Source: an uncultured Prevotellaceae bacterium (GTDB lineage: Bacteria; Bacteroidota; Bacteroidia; Bacteroidales; Bacteroidaceae). Taken from it: DNA of 43,736 nucleotides. The stretch covers positions 1 to 43,736 of the forward strand of contig CACYKE010000022.1 in the NCBI GenBank assembly GCA_902774925.1, in the 5' to 3' direction. This document shows positions 17,541-25,852 of the stretch, piece by piece. Positions within the stretch are counted from its first letter, which is position 1; each line of letters starts with the position of its first letter. The notes beneath the pieces were generated by a model, which saw only the letters and a list, made by a program, of their open reading frames with translations, did no database searches and was not told where the DNA came from. The position numbers and the translations under genes were made by a program.

Positions 17541-17604
17541 CAATAACGGCAGAAAAGTTCAATAACACCCCTCTATTCAGGACTTCTAACGTTAAGCTAA
17601 TTGA

Positions 17605-17758
17605 AGGGGAAGAGTGCCGTGCAAGCAGGGGGGAAGTGCCCATGTAAAAGGGAGCGAGACGTAGGGTAAGCGGATTCGGGCGGCCGCCCGCATTCATTCG
17701 GGCGAGGGGCCGTATTAATTCGGGCGGGAGACCGCATTATTGCGACCGCCCGCCCGTG
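17605..17758. repeat. Seven-unit 22-bp periodic GC-rich array
   Basis: The intergenic stretch divides into seven 22-bp units (17605, 17627, 17649, 17671, 17693, 17715, 17737). The last four share TTnATTCGGGCG, then five variable bases, then CCGnA; the first three share AGGG at the unit start. CGGGCGGCCGCCCG (17677-17690) is a perfect 14-bp palindrome. The array lies after the DUF4890 gene and may fold or end its transcript. It is not a CRISPR: there are no spacers. Confidence 0.6.
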
Positions 17759-17781
17759 ACCGAGTTTTATACCTTATTATA

Positions 17782-18165
17782 TTATTGCTGCGGAGCTGGT
17801 TGTCCACCGGGGCGGGGACCGCCGGGACGTGGGCCACGGTTTCCGCCACGCATGCCGCCCATACCGAAACGACGACCACTCATCTGCTGCCACTTCTGAT
17901 ACTGCTCGTCCGTCAGCACCTTCTTCATCTTGTCGTCTGTCTTCTTTATTTCCTCCTGGTGACGCTGCATCTCGGCCTGCTGTTCCTTCATGACGTCGGC
18001 AAACTTCGTCTTCTGCTCGGCTGTGAGGTTCAGCTCTTTCTCCATGTTTTGCATCATCTGCTGCGGATCCATACGGCGCGGACCACGACGCTCACCATTC
18101 TCATCCTGTGCCTGGGCTACTGTCAGTGCCATCAGGGCTACTAAAGTCAAAACAATCTTTTTCAT
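17782..18165 (-). CDS. DUF4890 (Spy/CpxP-like) periplasmic protein
   Basis: The 127-residue protein has a signal peptide (ALTVAQAQ). A helical core follows with MQNMEKELNLTAEQKTKF and VLTDEQYQKWQQM, two LTxxQ-like motifs of the Spy/CpxP chaperone superfamily. The tail is rich in Gly, Arg and Pro (GMGGMRGGNRG, PRPGGPRPGG). Envelope stress or chaperone roles are known for Spy/CpxP; the DUF4890 branch is uncharacterised. It stands alone between the 22-bp array and the divergent GH43 gene. The 223 bases 18166-18388 hold only promoter sequence, and no clear -7 element for this gene was found. Confidence 0.75.
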   Translation of the reverse strand: MKKIVLTLVALMALTVAQAQDENGERRGPRRMDPQQMMQNMEKELNLTAEQKTKFADVMKEQQAEMQRHQEEIKKTDDKMKKVLTDEQYQKWQQMSGRRFGMGGMRGGNRGPRPGGPRPGGQPAPQQ

Positions 18166-18310
18166 ACCTTTTTTGTCTTTTTAGAAATTAATAATTATAA
18201 ATCAAAATGTATCTGTCAAAATACGCTTCTTTGACGTCGGACTGCCCCAAATGGTTTAATGCCTGTCGTAATACTTTCAGCGAACAGCCCGATTTCTTCA
18301 GCAAACGCCC

Positions 18311-18365
18311 AAAAAATCAGGTTCATCGTTTGGTGGGTTCGTTTTTTTTCACTACCTTTGCAACC
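18311..18365 (+). promoter_or_regulatory. Promoter of the GH43 gene, twin of the GH31 promoter
   Basis: TTTG (18329-18332) and TACCTTTG (18353-18360) are 20 bases apart. The 55 bases 18311-18365 match 17020-16966 (minus strand) at 46 positions. GCAAACG, resembling a LacI-family half site, is just upstream at 18301-18307. The twin promoters face away from each other, bracketing the beta-flower and DUF4890 genes. Confidence 0.7.
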
Positions 18366-18388
18366 AGTAACATAAACCTCGTAAACTT

Positions 18389-20428
18389 ATGAAACGATTA
18401 TTCATTATCCTGACCTGCTGCCTTGCAGCGTGTGGCCTCTCGGCCCAGAATCCCTATTTGCCCTTGTGGGAGCACTTGCCCGACGGCGAGCCCCGCGTGT
18501 TTGAAGACCCCGACAACCCCGGTAAGCTGCGTGCGTATATCATCGGTTCGCACGACCTGACGTACACGGCCTATTGCGGTCCCGACATTCGTATGTGGTC
18601 GGCACCCGTGGAGGACCTGACGCAGTGGCGCGACGAGGGTCCCATCTTCACATGGTTCGTCAACGGCCAATGGGACACGATGTTTGCTCCAGACCTGGTA
18701 GAAGTGAAGGACAAGGCTACGGGCAAGAAGACCTACTGGCTGTATCCCCACTCGCGCGGATGGCGCCGCGTGGCAACAGTATGCAAGAGCGACAGGCCCG
18801 ACGGACCATTCGTGCCCGTGAACCTGACGGAGGACGGCACGCAGTGTCTGCCCGGCTCGCTCATCGACTTCGACCCGTCGGTATTCATCGAGAACATCAC
18901 AAACAAGAAGGACAAGGACTTCGACAAGGGTTTCCGCGCCTACGTGTTCTACGGTTTCCAGCACTCTACGGCCTGCGAGCTCGACCAGCAGACGATGTAC
19001 TCAAAGCGCGAGAGTACGGAACTCATCGACCCGTTTATTCCTGCCAGCAGTGCCGACGGCAGACTGTTGGACAAGCCTGGCAGCGAGTATAAGGCCCTGT
19101 ACGAGGGTCAGAACCCACTGGACTTCAACTTCTTCGAGGCATCGAGCATTCGTCAGGTTGGCAACAAATACGTGATGGTGTTTTCTGGCTATAGCGGCAA
19201 GGAATACGGACTGGGCAATACCAACTCGGCCCTGCGCTATGCCTTTGGCGACAGCCCTCTCGGCCCCTGGCGCGCCGGTGGTGTGCTGGTGGATTCACGC
19301 GCTGTGGTGCTGAACGAGGACGGTTCGAAGCTCATCACCACTAATGCCGGACATAACACCCACGGTTCGATACAGGAAATCAACGGCCAGTGGTATGTGT
19401 TCTACCACCGTCCGCCACGCGGCTTCGGATTTGCCCGTCAGGCAATGGTTGCTCCCGTGAAGATTACGTGGGACAAGAAACCCGTAGCAAATGGCGGCGT
19501 GGTGAAGATTACGGCCTACGACCCCTATACGAAGGATAACGCATGGACGGCAAAAGCTACCGACGGCAACGAATATACCGGTGCCGAGGTGACCTCGGAG
19601 GGCTTCCAGATTTTCGGTCTCCCACCCTACCAGTATTATTCTGCCGGTATTGCCTGCTTCATGACAGGCGGTACGAACAGCAACGAATGGATGCAGGACA
19701 ACTTCGACGTGTGGAACAACTCAATGGATCTGGCAGGTATCACCAACGGTGGTATCGTAGGTTTTAAGTACTTCGGTTTCGGTGGTCTGGCTCAAGACAC
19801 GAAGGGCGTGAAGGCCTTCGAGGGAACCAAGGCCGGTGACGGTACGATGCTGAACCTGAACCTGTCGTCGGGCGGACATGGTGCCTTCAAGATTCACGTG
19901 ATGCTCGACAACCCCTGGAAGGGTCAGGAGATTGCAACGTTCGACATTCCTGCCGATGCACCGAAGATGGGACTGATGTATCAGGCTCCCGTTGCTGCCG
20001 TCGAGGGACTGACGGGCAAACACGCTATCTATCTGGTGGCCGAAGGTCCTGAGGTACAGGCTCCGCAACAGCCACAGTGGGGTCGTCGTCCGCAGGGTCC
20101 TCAGCGTCCACAGGGATTGTTCGACCTACACGGCATCGCCTTCAGCAAGGGTGGACAGAAGTGTGAGGCTCCTGTCGTTCCGCAGGTGACCATTACGGTT
20201 GACGGCAAGCAGCTGATTGTGCCTACGACACCTATTCGTAGCACGAACCTGAACGGATATACCGACCTGTGTCACTATCAGGTGTATGGTCCGTTGAAGG
20301 ACAACAGCGTCATCAAGGGGACGGCCAGCGACCCTGCAGTAAAGTGCACGGTAGGCGCCATCACCAATGGACGTTCAGTAGTGAAAGCAACGTACAAGGG
20401 AATCGAAAAGATTTATCTGATTAATTAA
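18389..20428 (+). CDS. Glycoside hydrolase family 43 protein
   Basis: The 679-residue exported protein begins with a signal sequence that contains LAACG, a possible lipobox (Cys15), or may be cleaved after LSAQ. The GH43 propeller has EDPDNPGKLRAYIIGSHD (base Asp), DFDPSVFIEN (second Asp) and FFEASSIRQ (acid Glu). C-terminal beta domains follow. A Gln/Pro/Arg-rich insert (PQQPQWGRRPQGPQRPQG, about 560-577) interrupts them. It is a paralogue of the GH43 at 733. The twin promoter with the GH31 gene suggests joint induction, probably in arabinose- or xylose-containing polysaccharide use. Exact substrate is not readable. Confidence 0.88.
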   Translation: MKRLFIILTCCLAACGLSAQNPYLPLWEHLPDGEPRVFEDPDNPGKLRAYIIGSHDLTYTAYCGPDIRMWSAPVEDLTQWRDEGPIFTWFVNGQWDTMFAPDLVEVKDKATGKKTYWLYPHSRGWRRVATVCKSDRPDGPFVPVNLTEDGTQCLPGSLIDFDPSVFIENITNKKDKDFDKGFRAYVFYGFQHSTACELDQQTMYSKRESTELIDPFIPASSADGRLLDKPGSEYKALYEGQNPLDFNFFEASSIRQVGNKYVMVFSGYSGKEYGLGNTNSALRYAFGDSPLGPWRAGGVLVDSRAVVLNEDGSKLITTNAGHNTHGSIQEINGQWYVFYHRPPRGFGFARQAMVAPVKITWDKKPVANGGVVKITAYDPYTKDNAWTAKATDGNEYTGAEVTSEGFQIFGLPPYQYYSAGIACFMTGGTNSNEWMQDNFDVWNNSMDLAGITNGGIVGFKYFGFGGLAQDTKGVKAFEGTKAGDGTMLNLNLSSGGHGAFKIHVMLDNPWKGQEIATFDIPADAPKMGLMYQAPVAAVEGLTGKHAIYLVAEGPEVQAPQQPQWGRRPQGPQRPQGLFDLHGIAFSKGGQKCEAPVVPQVTITVDGKQLIVPTTPIRSTNLNGYTDLCHYQVYGPLKDNSVIKGTASDPAVKCTVGAITNGRSVVKATYKGIEKIYLIN

Positions 20429-20432
20429 TGTA

Positions 20433-20515
20433 GAGGTGAGTGGTGAGAGGTAAGAGAATAGTCTCTGTGCTCCCTGATTTCTCTCACCTCTTACCACTTA
20501 CCTCTTACCTCTAAC
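20433..20515. repeat. Heptamer hairpin between GH43 and rfbC
   Basis: Units GAGGTGA, GTGGTGA, GAGGTAA (20433-20453) face CTCTCAC, CTCTTAC, CACTTAC, CTCTTAC, CTCTAAC (20481-20515), so the region can fold as a long stem with a loop of about 27 bases. It lies between the convergent ends of GH43 and rfbC. No T-run follows, so it is not a classical terminator, though it may protect or end both transcripts. Confidence 0.8.
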
Positions 20516-20539
20516 GAGACTGAGCTTGCGAAAGTTGAG

Positions 20540-21094
20540 TCAATAGGTGAACGGACTGTCGAAATCACGCAATAAAGCATGACGCGTATCCTTCTCCGAC
20601 AAGATGGCCTTGTCGGTTGGGATGCGCCAGTCGATGCCCAGCGAATCGTCGAGAATGCTGATGCCCGCATCGGCCTCAGGGTGATAGAACTCGTCACACT
20701 TATACTGGAAAACGGCCGTGGGTGAGAGCACGGCAAAGCCGTGGGCAAAACCCTTGGGGATGAAGAACTGGCGGTGGTTGTCCTCGGTGAGCTCCACAGC
20801 AACATGCTGTCCATAGGTGGGACTGCCTTTGCGGATGTCGACGGCAACGTCGAGTACGGACCCACGTACACAGCGCACGAGTTTGCTCTGGGTAAACGGC
20901 GGACGCTGGAAGTGGAGTCCTCGCATGACACCATAGGAGGACATGCTCTCGTTGTCCTGTACGAAGGTAATCGGTGCAACTTGCGCATCGAAGTCGCGCT
21001 GAGAGAACGACTCAAAGAAATAGCCCCTGGCATCGGCAAAGACGCGCGGTTCGATGATGTATAGGCCGTCGATGGCTGTCTTGATAATATTCAT
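20540..21094 (-). CDS. rfbC: dTDP-4-dehydrorhamnose 3,5-epimerase
   Basis: The 184-residue enzyme makes dTDP-4-keto-L-rhamnose in the L-rhamnose nucleotide pathway. Family marks are present: FADARGYFFESFSQRDF, VQDNESMSSYGVMRGLHFQ with the catalytic His, VRGSVLDVAVDIRKGSP, IPKGFAHGF and a conserved DDSLGIDW near the end. Length is normal. It has no rfbA, rfbB or rfbD beside it in this window. It starts 11 bases after a histidine kinase gene, so it appears to be the last gene of the regulator-GH31-kinase operon, an unusual place for an envelope-sugar gene. Confidence 0.93.
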   Translation of the reverse strand: MNIIKTAIDGLYIIEPRVFADARGYFFESFSQRDFDAQVAPITFVQDNESMSSYGVMRGLHFQRPPFTQSKLVRCVRGSVLDVAVDIRKGSPTYGQHVAVELTEDNHRQFFIPKGFAHGFAVLSPTAVFQYKCDEFYHPEADAGISILDDSLGIDWRIPTDKAILSEKDTRHALLRDFDSPFTY

Positions 21095-21105
21095 TCTTAA
21101 CTTCT

Positions 21106-22875
21106 TTAACTTATTTCGCCTAACGGCAATGTGACTTTGAAACGGGCTCCTGGTCCGGCAAACGTCGTGTCGAGCACCACGTCGCCACCCATGCGACGAG
21201 CCATTGTGCGACCGAAGGTGAGTCCGAGACCCAAACCCTCCTTGAACGAATCGAGCTTGACGAACCGCTCGAAGACGTGGTCGGCTTCACTGGCAGGTAT
21301 GCCGGGACCGTTGTCCTCGATGTAGATTTCGAGTTGACTGCCGGTCATTGCGGTGCGCACGACAATGGCCCCGCCCTCTGCGGGAATATTCTTGTAGGCA
21401 TTGTCGAGCAGCGGATTGAGGATGCGCTGCAGAAGCACCTCATGGGAATGAACCACGACGTCGTCGGACAAGGCACTTTCGTAGTGGAGCACCTCCTGCG
21501 GACGGAAGAAATTGGTGCAGAAATAATTCAGCGCACGGCGTATCAGTTCGTTGCACTGGAAGGGCTTCAACTCGATTTCCTTGTCAAGTGCATCGCCGCG
21601 CGATATCTCCAACACCTCGTTGACCATCGTCGTGATAAGTCGCGTGTTGTGTAACATCGTCTCGGAGATGTGGTTACGCTCTTCGGGTGTGATATCGTTG
21701 CCGGAAGAGGCCAGCACCTGTGCAAAACCGCTGATGATGTTCAGGGGCGTACGCACCTCGTGACTGACATTCTGAATGAAGTCCGTCTTCACCTTCTCGG
21801 CTTCGATGACATGCCGATAGGCGGACTCCATCTGACGCCAATGACGGCGGCGACTCTGGACGATATATACCAGGGCAGCGACGAGGAGCAATAACAGGCT
21901 GATGACGATGACCATGCTATAGAACATGACGCGACTCTGCTGACGACGCACCTCGTACATCTGCAACTCGCTCTCGATGCCCTCCATCGAACTCTTGAGG
22001 ATGAAGCTGTTGATGGAGTCGCTTTGTTCAGTACCCTTTTTCAGGGCGTCGAAGGCCTCCTTCCAACGACCGGCCTGGGCGTAAACCTCGGCCTGGGTTT
22101 CGTAGGGATTATCGATGGCATCTGTGGCGAGTTTTACGGCTTCATCGGCCTGCCCATGGGAAGCAAGCCACTGAATCTCGAGCGCTCGTCCATGAACGGA
22201 GTTGAAGCCCTTGGCCACGCCTTCCTTATATGCCTTATAGCCCTTCACGAAATTGACCGTATCGCCCAATGTAAGGTAGCCCAGCGTGCGACGCGTCTCG
22301 ATGTCGAAGACGCGGTCCGGAGAACTCTCACCAGCCAGTTCGAGGGCTTTGTCGATGAGCTTCATGGCCTCCTGAGGGTCTTCGTTCATGGTGATGTTGA
22401 CGAGATTCATGTAGATAGGCGGCATACTCTCTTTATAGCCCTCCTTCTCCATACGATGGATGACTTCCCAGAAACACTGCTTGGCAGCCTCTTTGTTACC
22501 GCTGTAGTTATAGATATGCCCCATCATGTTGACAGCCATATACATCTCCTTGTCGAGTTTCTTCTCGGTGAGTTCGCGAGAGAGCTGCTTACCCAGTCTG
22601 TAGGCCTCGAAGATGTTCATATGGTTCAACTCAAAGATAACCTCGTTGCAACGCTGCGTATAGTAGGCATGCTGGTCGCCTTGAGCCAGCAGATAGTTCT
22701 GCAAGGCATGTACGGCGGGATAGAAACGCGCACTGTCGCCATCATTGAAGGCATGATGCATGGAGTCGCGGAGGGTAAGATACTCCTTCGACGACTTATA
22801 GTCATCAGCAGCCTTTAGCGTCGTGACGCCCGAAGCCAGCAGCAATACGGTCAGGATGGTGATTCTGATGTTCAT
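21106..22875 (-). CDS. Sensor histidine kinase with periplasmic TPR-like region
   Basis: The 589-residue kinase has a signal peptide (LKAADD). A long helical periplasmic region (about 25-310) with TPR-like pairs follows, then one membrane helix (MFYSMVIVISLLLLLVAALVYIV), then a HisKA with NVSHEVRTPL (His about 370). The HATPase has LLDNAYKN, EDNGPGIP and GLGLGL. It lacks a receiver domain, and no response regulator gene is adjacent. It begins three bases after the upstream GH31 stop, its ATG lying in an AGTTYAT heptamer array. The signal is unknown. Confidence 0.88.
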   Translation of the reverse strand: MNIRITILTVLLLASGVTTLKAADDYKSSKEYLTLRDSMHHAFNDGDSARFYPAVHALQNYLLAQGDQHAYYTQRCNEVIFELNHMNIFEAYRLGKQLSRELTEKKLDKEMYMAVNMMGHIYNYSGNKEAAKQCFWEVIHRMEKEGYKESMPPIYMNLVNITMNEDPQEAMKLIDKALELAGESSPDRVFDIETRRTLGYLTLGDTVNFVKGYKAYKEGVAKGFNSVHGRALEIQWLASHGQADEAVKLATDAIDNPYETQAEVYAQAGRWKEAFDALKKGTEQSDSINSFILKSSMEGIESELQMYEVRRQQSRVMFYSMVIVISLLLLLVAALVYIVQSRRRHWRQMESAYRHVIEAEKVKTDFIQNVSHEVRTPLNIISGFAQVLASSGNDITPEERNHISETMLHNTRLITTMVNEVLEISRGDALDKEIELKPFQCNELIRRALNYFCTNFFRPQEVLHYESALSDDVVVHSHEVLLQRILNPLLDNAYKNIPAEGGAIVVRTAMTGSQLEIYIEDNGPGIPASEADHVFERFVKLDSFKEGLGLGLTFGRTMARRMGGDVVLDTTFAGPGARFKVTLPLGEIS

Positions 22876-22889
22876 AGTTTATAGTTTTA
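22869..22889. repeat. AGTTYAT heptamer array at the GH31-kinase junction
   Basis: Units TGTTCAT, AGTTTAT, AGTTTTA (plus strand) cover both the GH31 stop codon (22881-22879) and the kinase start codon (22875-22873). The same family lies at 37603-37637 between DPP IV and serB. Confidence 0.55.
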
Positions 22890-25827
22890 CACTAACTGCT
22901 TTGCCGTTATACTGTACCATCGTGCCCTCGGGATTGTCGAAGTTCAAAGCCTTAGGAGCATCCTTCGAAATCAGGACAACGTTGAAGCGGCGATTCTTCA
23001 GCATACCAGGGAACTGACCCTTGCGGGCACCGAAGGAAACGGTACGGGAAGCATCGTCGTAGGTAATGTCGATAGTGGCAAACTTGCCCTTCTCGTAGTT
23101 GTAGTTCGTGCCTTCGTCCTCGTAGAGTTGGAACGAACCGTTCTGACCTGCATACACATAGAGGTTGATAAGCTCTGCAGGCTTCTCGTCGCAATACTGC
23201 ATCTCCGGACCGAAGGGAATGATGGCGCCCTCGCGGACATAAACAGGAATGCGCTCGTAGGGAGCCTCAACGATGAGCCGCTGACCACCAGCGATGAATT
23301 CACCCGAATACAGGTCATACCAACCCGTCTGCTGGGGGAAATAGACACTGCGGTTGCGCGCCTTGTAATAGCCTACGGGGCAGGCCATCAATGCAGGACC
23401 GAACATCCACTGGTCCTTGATATTCAACACCTCTCTATCACCGTTGAAGTCCATCACGAGGCCACGCATCATGGTGTAGTCCTTCGTGTGAACCCAGCCT
23501 GCCATCGAGTAGAGATAGGGCATGAGTCGATAGCGCAGACGGTCGTAATAGACAAACGACTGGTAACAGGGATGATTCTCCGGTGCGATGTTCCATATTT
23601 CACGCGTAGGCCACTGACCATGCACGCGGAACAGCGGGATAAAGGTGCCGAACTGACTCCAGCGAGCCTGCAGCTCACGCCATTCCTTCAGGTCTTCGTT
23701 CTCCACCTTCGTGCGGTCATACAACTGCTGAGCGGCAACATAGCGGTTCTCCACACAGAAACCACCCTGGTCCATACCCCAGAATGGCAGTCCCGACATA
23801 CAGTAGTTCAAACCTGCCGTCATCTGTGCACGCATATCCTCCCAGCGCGTACCGATGTCACCGCTCCATGTCGCCGTAGAGTAACGCTGCTCGCCGGCAA
23901 AACCACTACGCGTCAGCAGGAACACACGCTGGTTGGGACGTACCGAACGCTGACCATTGTAGATAGCGTCAGCATTGACGATGCTGTAGGCGTTAAAGTA
24001 TTCCGTCGTCGTACCCAGTGCCGTAGGACCGCTAAGGGCCTTGCGATACCACATGGGCGTGCAGTCACGGACATTCGGCTCAGAGGCATCCATCCACCAC
24101 GCATCTATACCATATTTATATTTAGAGAACAGGTTCTCGTCCATCTGGCGCCAGAACATCTTACGCGCTCCAGCGTCGTAGGCATCATAGAACGAACCCA
24201 CATAGCCTGGACCCACCCAGTCGTGGATGTCGTCGACAACGGCCTGATGGTACATCCATCCCTTGGCGTCAAGTTCCTTGTAGTTGGCGGTATTGCAATA
24301 GAATTTTGGCCATACGCTGATCATAAAGCGGCCACCCTTGGCATGAACACTGTCAAGCATTGCCTGCGGATTGGGATAGCGCGACGACTCAAACTGATGA
24401 GAGCCCCACTGATCCTCCACCCAGTAATTCCAGTCCTGTACAATATTATCGCACGGAATCTGGCGCTGGCGGAACTCATTGAGCGTGCCGACAATCTCGT
24501 CGGCAGTCTTATAACGCTCACGACTCTGCCAGAAGCCCAGCACCCACTTCGGATAGACGGGAGCCTTGCCCGTCAGTGTACGATAGCCCGAGATGACCTC
24601 GTCGGCATTCTTGCCCGCAATGAAGTAGTAGTCCATATCCTTTGACATCTCACTCCAGATGGAGAGTTTGCGCTGGTCCTTATGCGCCTTGACGGCACGC
24701 AGCCCGCAATAGCTCACGTCGCCATCGGGACGCCATTCTATACGGAGTTGCTGGCGCTGACCCTTATGCATCAGCTGGCGGAACTTATACGTATTGGGGT
24801 TCCAGGCCGTACGCCAACGCTCGGGCACTACCTCCTTACCGCCTATATATACCTTAATATATCCCGCGTAATAGAGAATGAAATGGTATTGGCGGTCTTC
24901 GGGTGCCTCGATGAAGCCCTCGTAAACCACATTGGCACCATTGAGACGAATGTCCTTCGGCAGATTCTTGATACCACCTGGCTCCGTGCGGTTGGCAATT
25001 TCCGACGTTGCTGGACAGTCGAACTCGAAATAGATGGAATCCTCCTGGCGCACCAGCGTCTTACCGTCCTTATCGGTATAGGTTCCCGTCAGGTGCCCTT
25101 CCCTACCCTGCTTGTCGTATATTTTGAAAGCACGGCCCAGCTGCTGGTAGTCCTCAGGATTACCGAAACGGCAGTAGCTGTACGAATCCCACAACAGACC
25201 GTAGTTCTTGGTGGACAGCACAAAGGGTACGCTGACCTTGGTGTTATACTGGAACAGGTCCTCGTTCAGGCCCTTCATATTCAACTCCTCCGACTGGTGC
25301 TGGCCCAGACCGTAGAACGACTCTTCGCGCGGATTGCTGTGGCTGTCGAACAACAGGTGCCACGTCAGACCATTGCGCTGGGCCTCGGGAACCTTCGCCA
25401 CATCGACACCAATCTCGCGGTCGGGCACACGGAAGGGCTTGAAAGTCTTGCCGTCCTCGGCCTCCTTCAGCAACTGCTTACCATTGGCATCGTAGAAAGT
25501 GACAGCTCCCGTTTCCTTATCCACGCGAGCCTCGACATTAGCCGCCTTCACGCTGACCTTGTCTCCATCCGTCACCGTAAACTTCGGCTTCGCCGTCTGT
25601 GGGACAATAATCAGGCTCTGCTTCTCAGGCAACTGTGCCTCGGACGTGGCCTGCACACGGATGATGTTGTCGTTCACTACCTGCAGACGTACCACCTGTG
25701 CACCGCCTGCCTTTACATTCTTTACGGGAATGGTTACATACTGACCCTCGGTCGTGTAGTCAGCAGCCATCACAGCTACTGACATACATGCCAGCAATCC
25801 CGTCGTGATTGTTCTAATAGATTTCAT
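22879..25827 (-). CDS. Glycoside hydrolase family 31 with PA14 insert, alpha-xylosidase-like
   Basis: From the ATG at 25827 the product has 982 residues and a signal peptide ending AVMAAD; an in-frame start at 25860 would spoil that signal. An N-terminal sandwich with FYGLGQHQSEELN precedes a PA14-like insert (about 264-380, including YEGFIEAPEDRQYHFILYY). The GH31 barrel carries nucleophile Asp in WWMDASEPN (about 579) and acid/base Asp in TWSGDIGTRWE (about 655). A PA14 insert at this point is known from Bacteroides xyloglucan alpha-xylosidases, so that specificity is the best guess. It starts 25 bases after the LacI-sensor fusion gene and is probably its main target. Confidence 0.88.
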   Translation of the reverse strand: MKSIRTITTGLLACMSVAVMAADYTTEGQYVTIPVKNVKAGGAQVVRLQVVNDNIIRVQATSEAQLPEKQSLIIVPQTAKPKFTVTDGDKVSVKAANVEARVDKETGAVTFYDANGKQLLKEAEDGKTFKPFRVPDREIGVDVAKVPEAQRNGLTWHLLFDSHSNPREESFYGLGQHQSEELNMKGLNEDLFQYNTKVSVPFVLSTKNYGLLWDSYSYCRFGNPEDYQQLGRAFKIYDKQGREGHLTGTYTDKDGKTLVRQEDSIYFEFDCPATSEIANRTEPGGIKNLPKDIRLNGANVVYEGFIEAPEDRQYHFILYYAGYIKVYIGGKEVVPERWRTAWNPNTYKFRQLMHKGQRQQLRIEWRPDGDVSYCGLRAVKAHKDQRKLSIWSEMSKDMDYYFIAGKNADEVISGYRTLTGKAPVYPKWVLGFWQSRERYKTADEIVGTLNEFRQRQIPCDNIVQDWNYWVEDQWGSHQFESSRYPNPQAMLDSVHAKGGRFMISVWPKFYCNTANYKELDAKGWMYHQAVVDDIHDWVGPGYVGSFYDAYDAGARKMFWRQMDENLFSKYKYGIDAWWMDASEPNVRDCTPMWYRKALSGPTALGTTTEYFNAYSIVNADAIYNGQRSVRPNQRVFLLTRSGFAGEQRYSTATWSGDIGTRWEDMRAQMTAGLNYCMSGLPFWGMDQGGFCVENRYVAAQQLYDRTKVENEDLKEWRELQARWSQFGTFIPLFRVHGQWPTREIWNIAPENHPCYQSFVYYDRLRYRLMPYLYSMAGWVHTKDYTMMRGLVMDFNGDREVLNIKDQWMFGPALMACPVGYYKARNRSVYFPQQTGWYDLYSGEFIAGGQRLIVEAPYERIPVYVREGAIIPFGPEMQYCDEKPAELINLYVYAGQNGSFQLYEDEGTNYNYEKGKFATIDITYDDASRTVSFGARKGQFPGMLKNRRFNVVLISKDAPKALNFDNPEGTMVQYNGKAVSVKL

Positions 25828-25852
25828 TTCGTAATATATCTTTTTAGTTGTT

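Noticed and set aside
17605-17758. CRISPR array
   Set aside because: The 22-bp units are contiguous and degenerate, with no spacers of constant length between them.
21094-21106. Terminator between the kinase and rfbC
   Set aside because: The gap is only 11 bases and has no hairpin, so the genes are treated as one operon.
23128-24645. 505-codon open frame on the plus strand
   Set aside because: It is antisense to the PA14-GH31 gene, whose catalytic motifs are intact; no protein-like features were seen.
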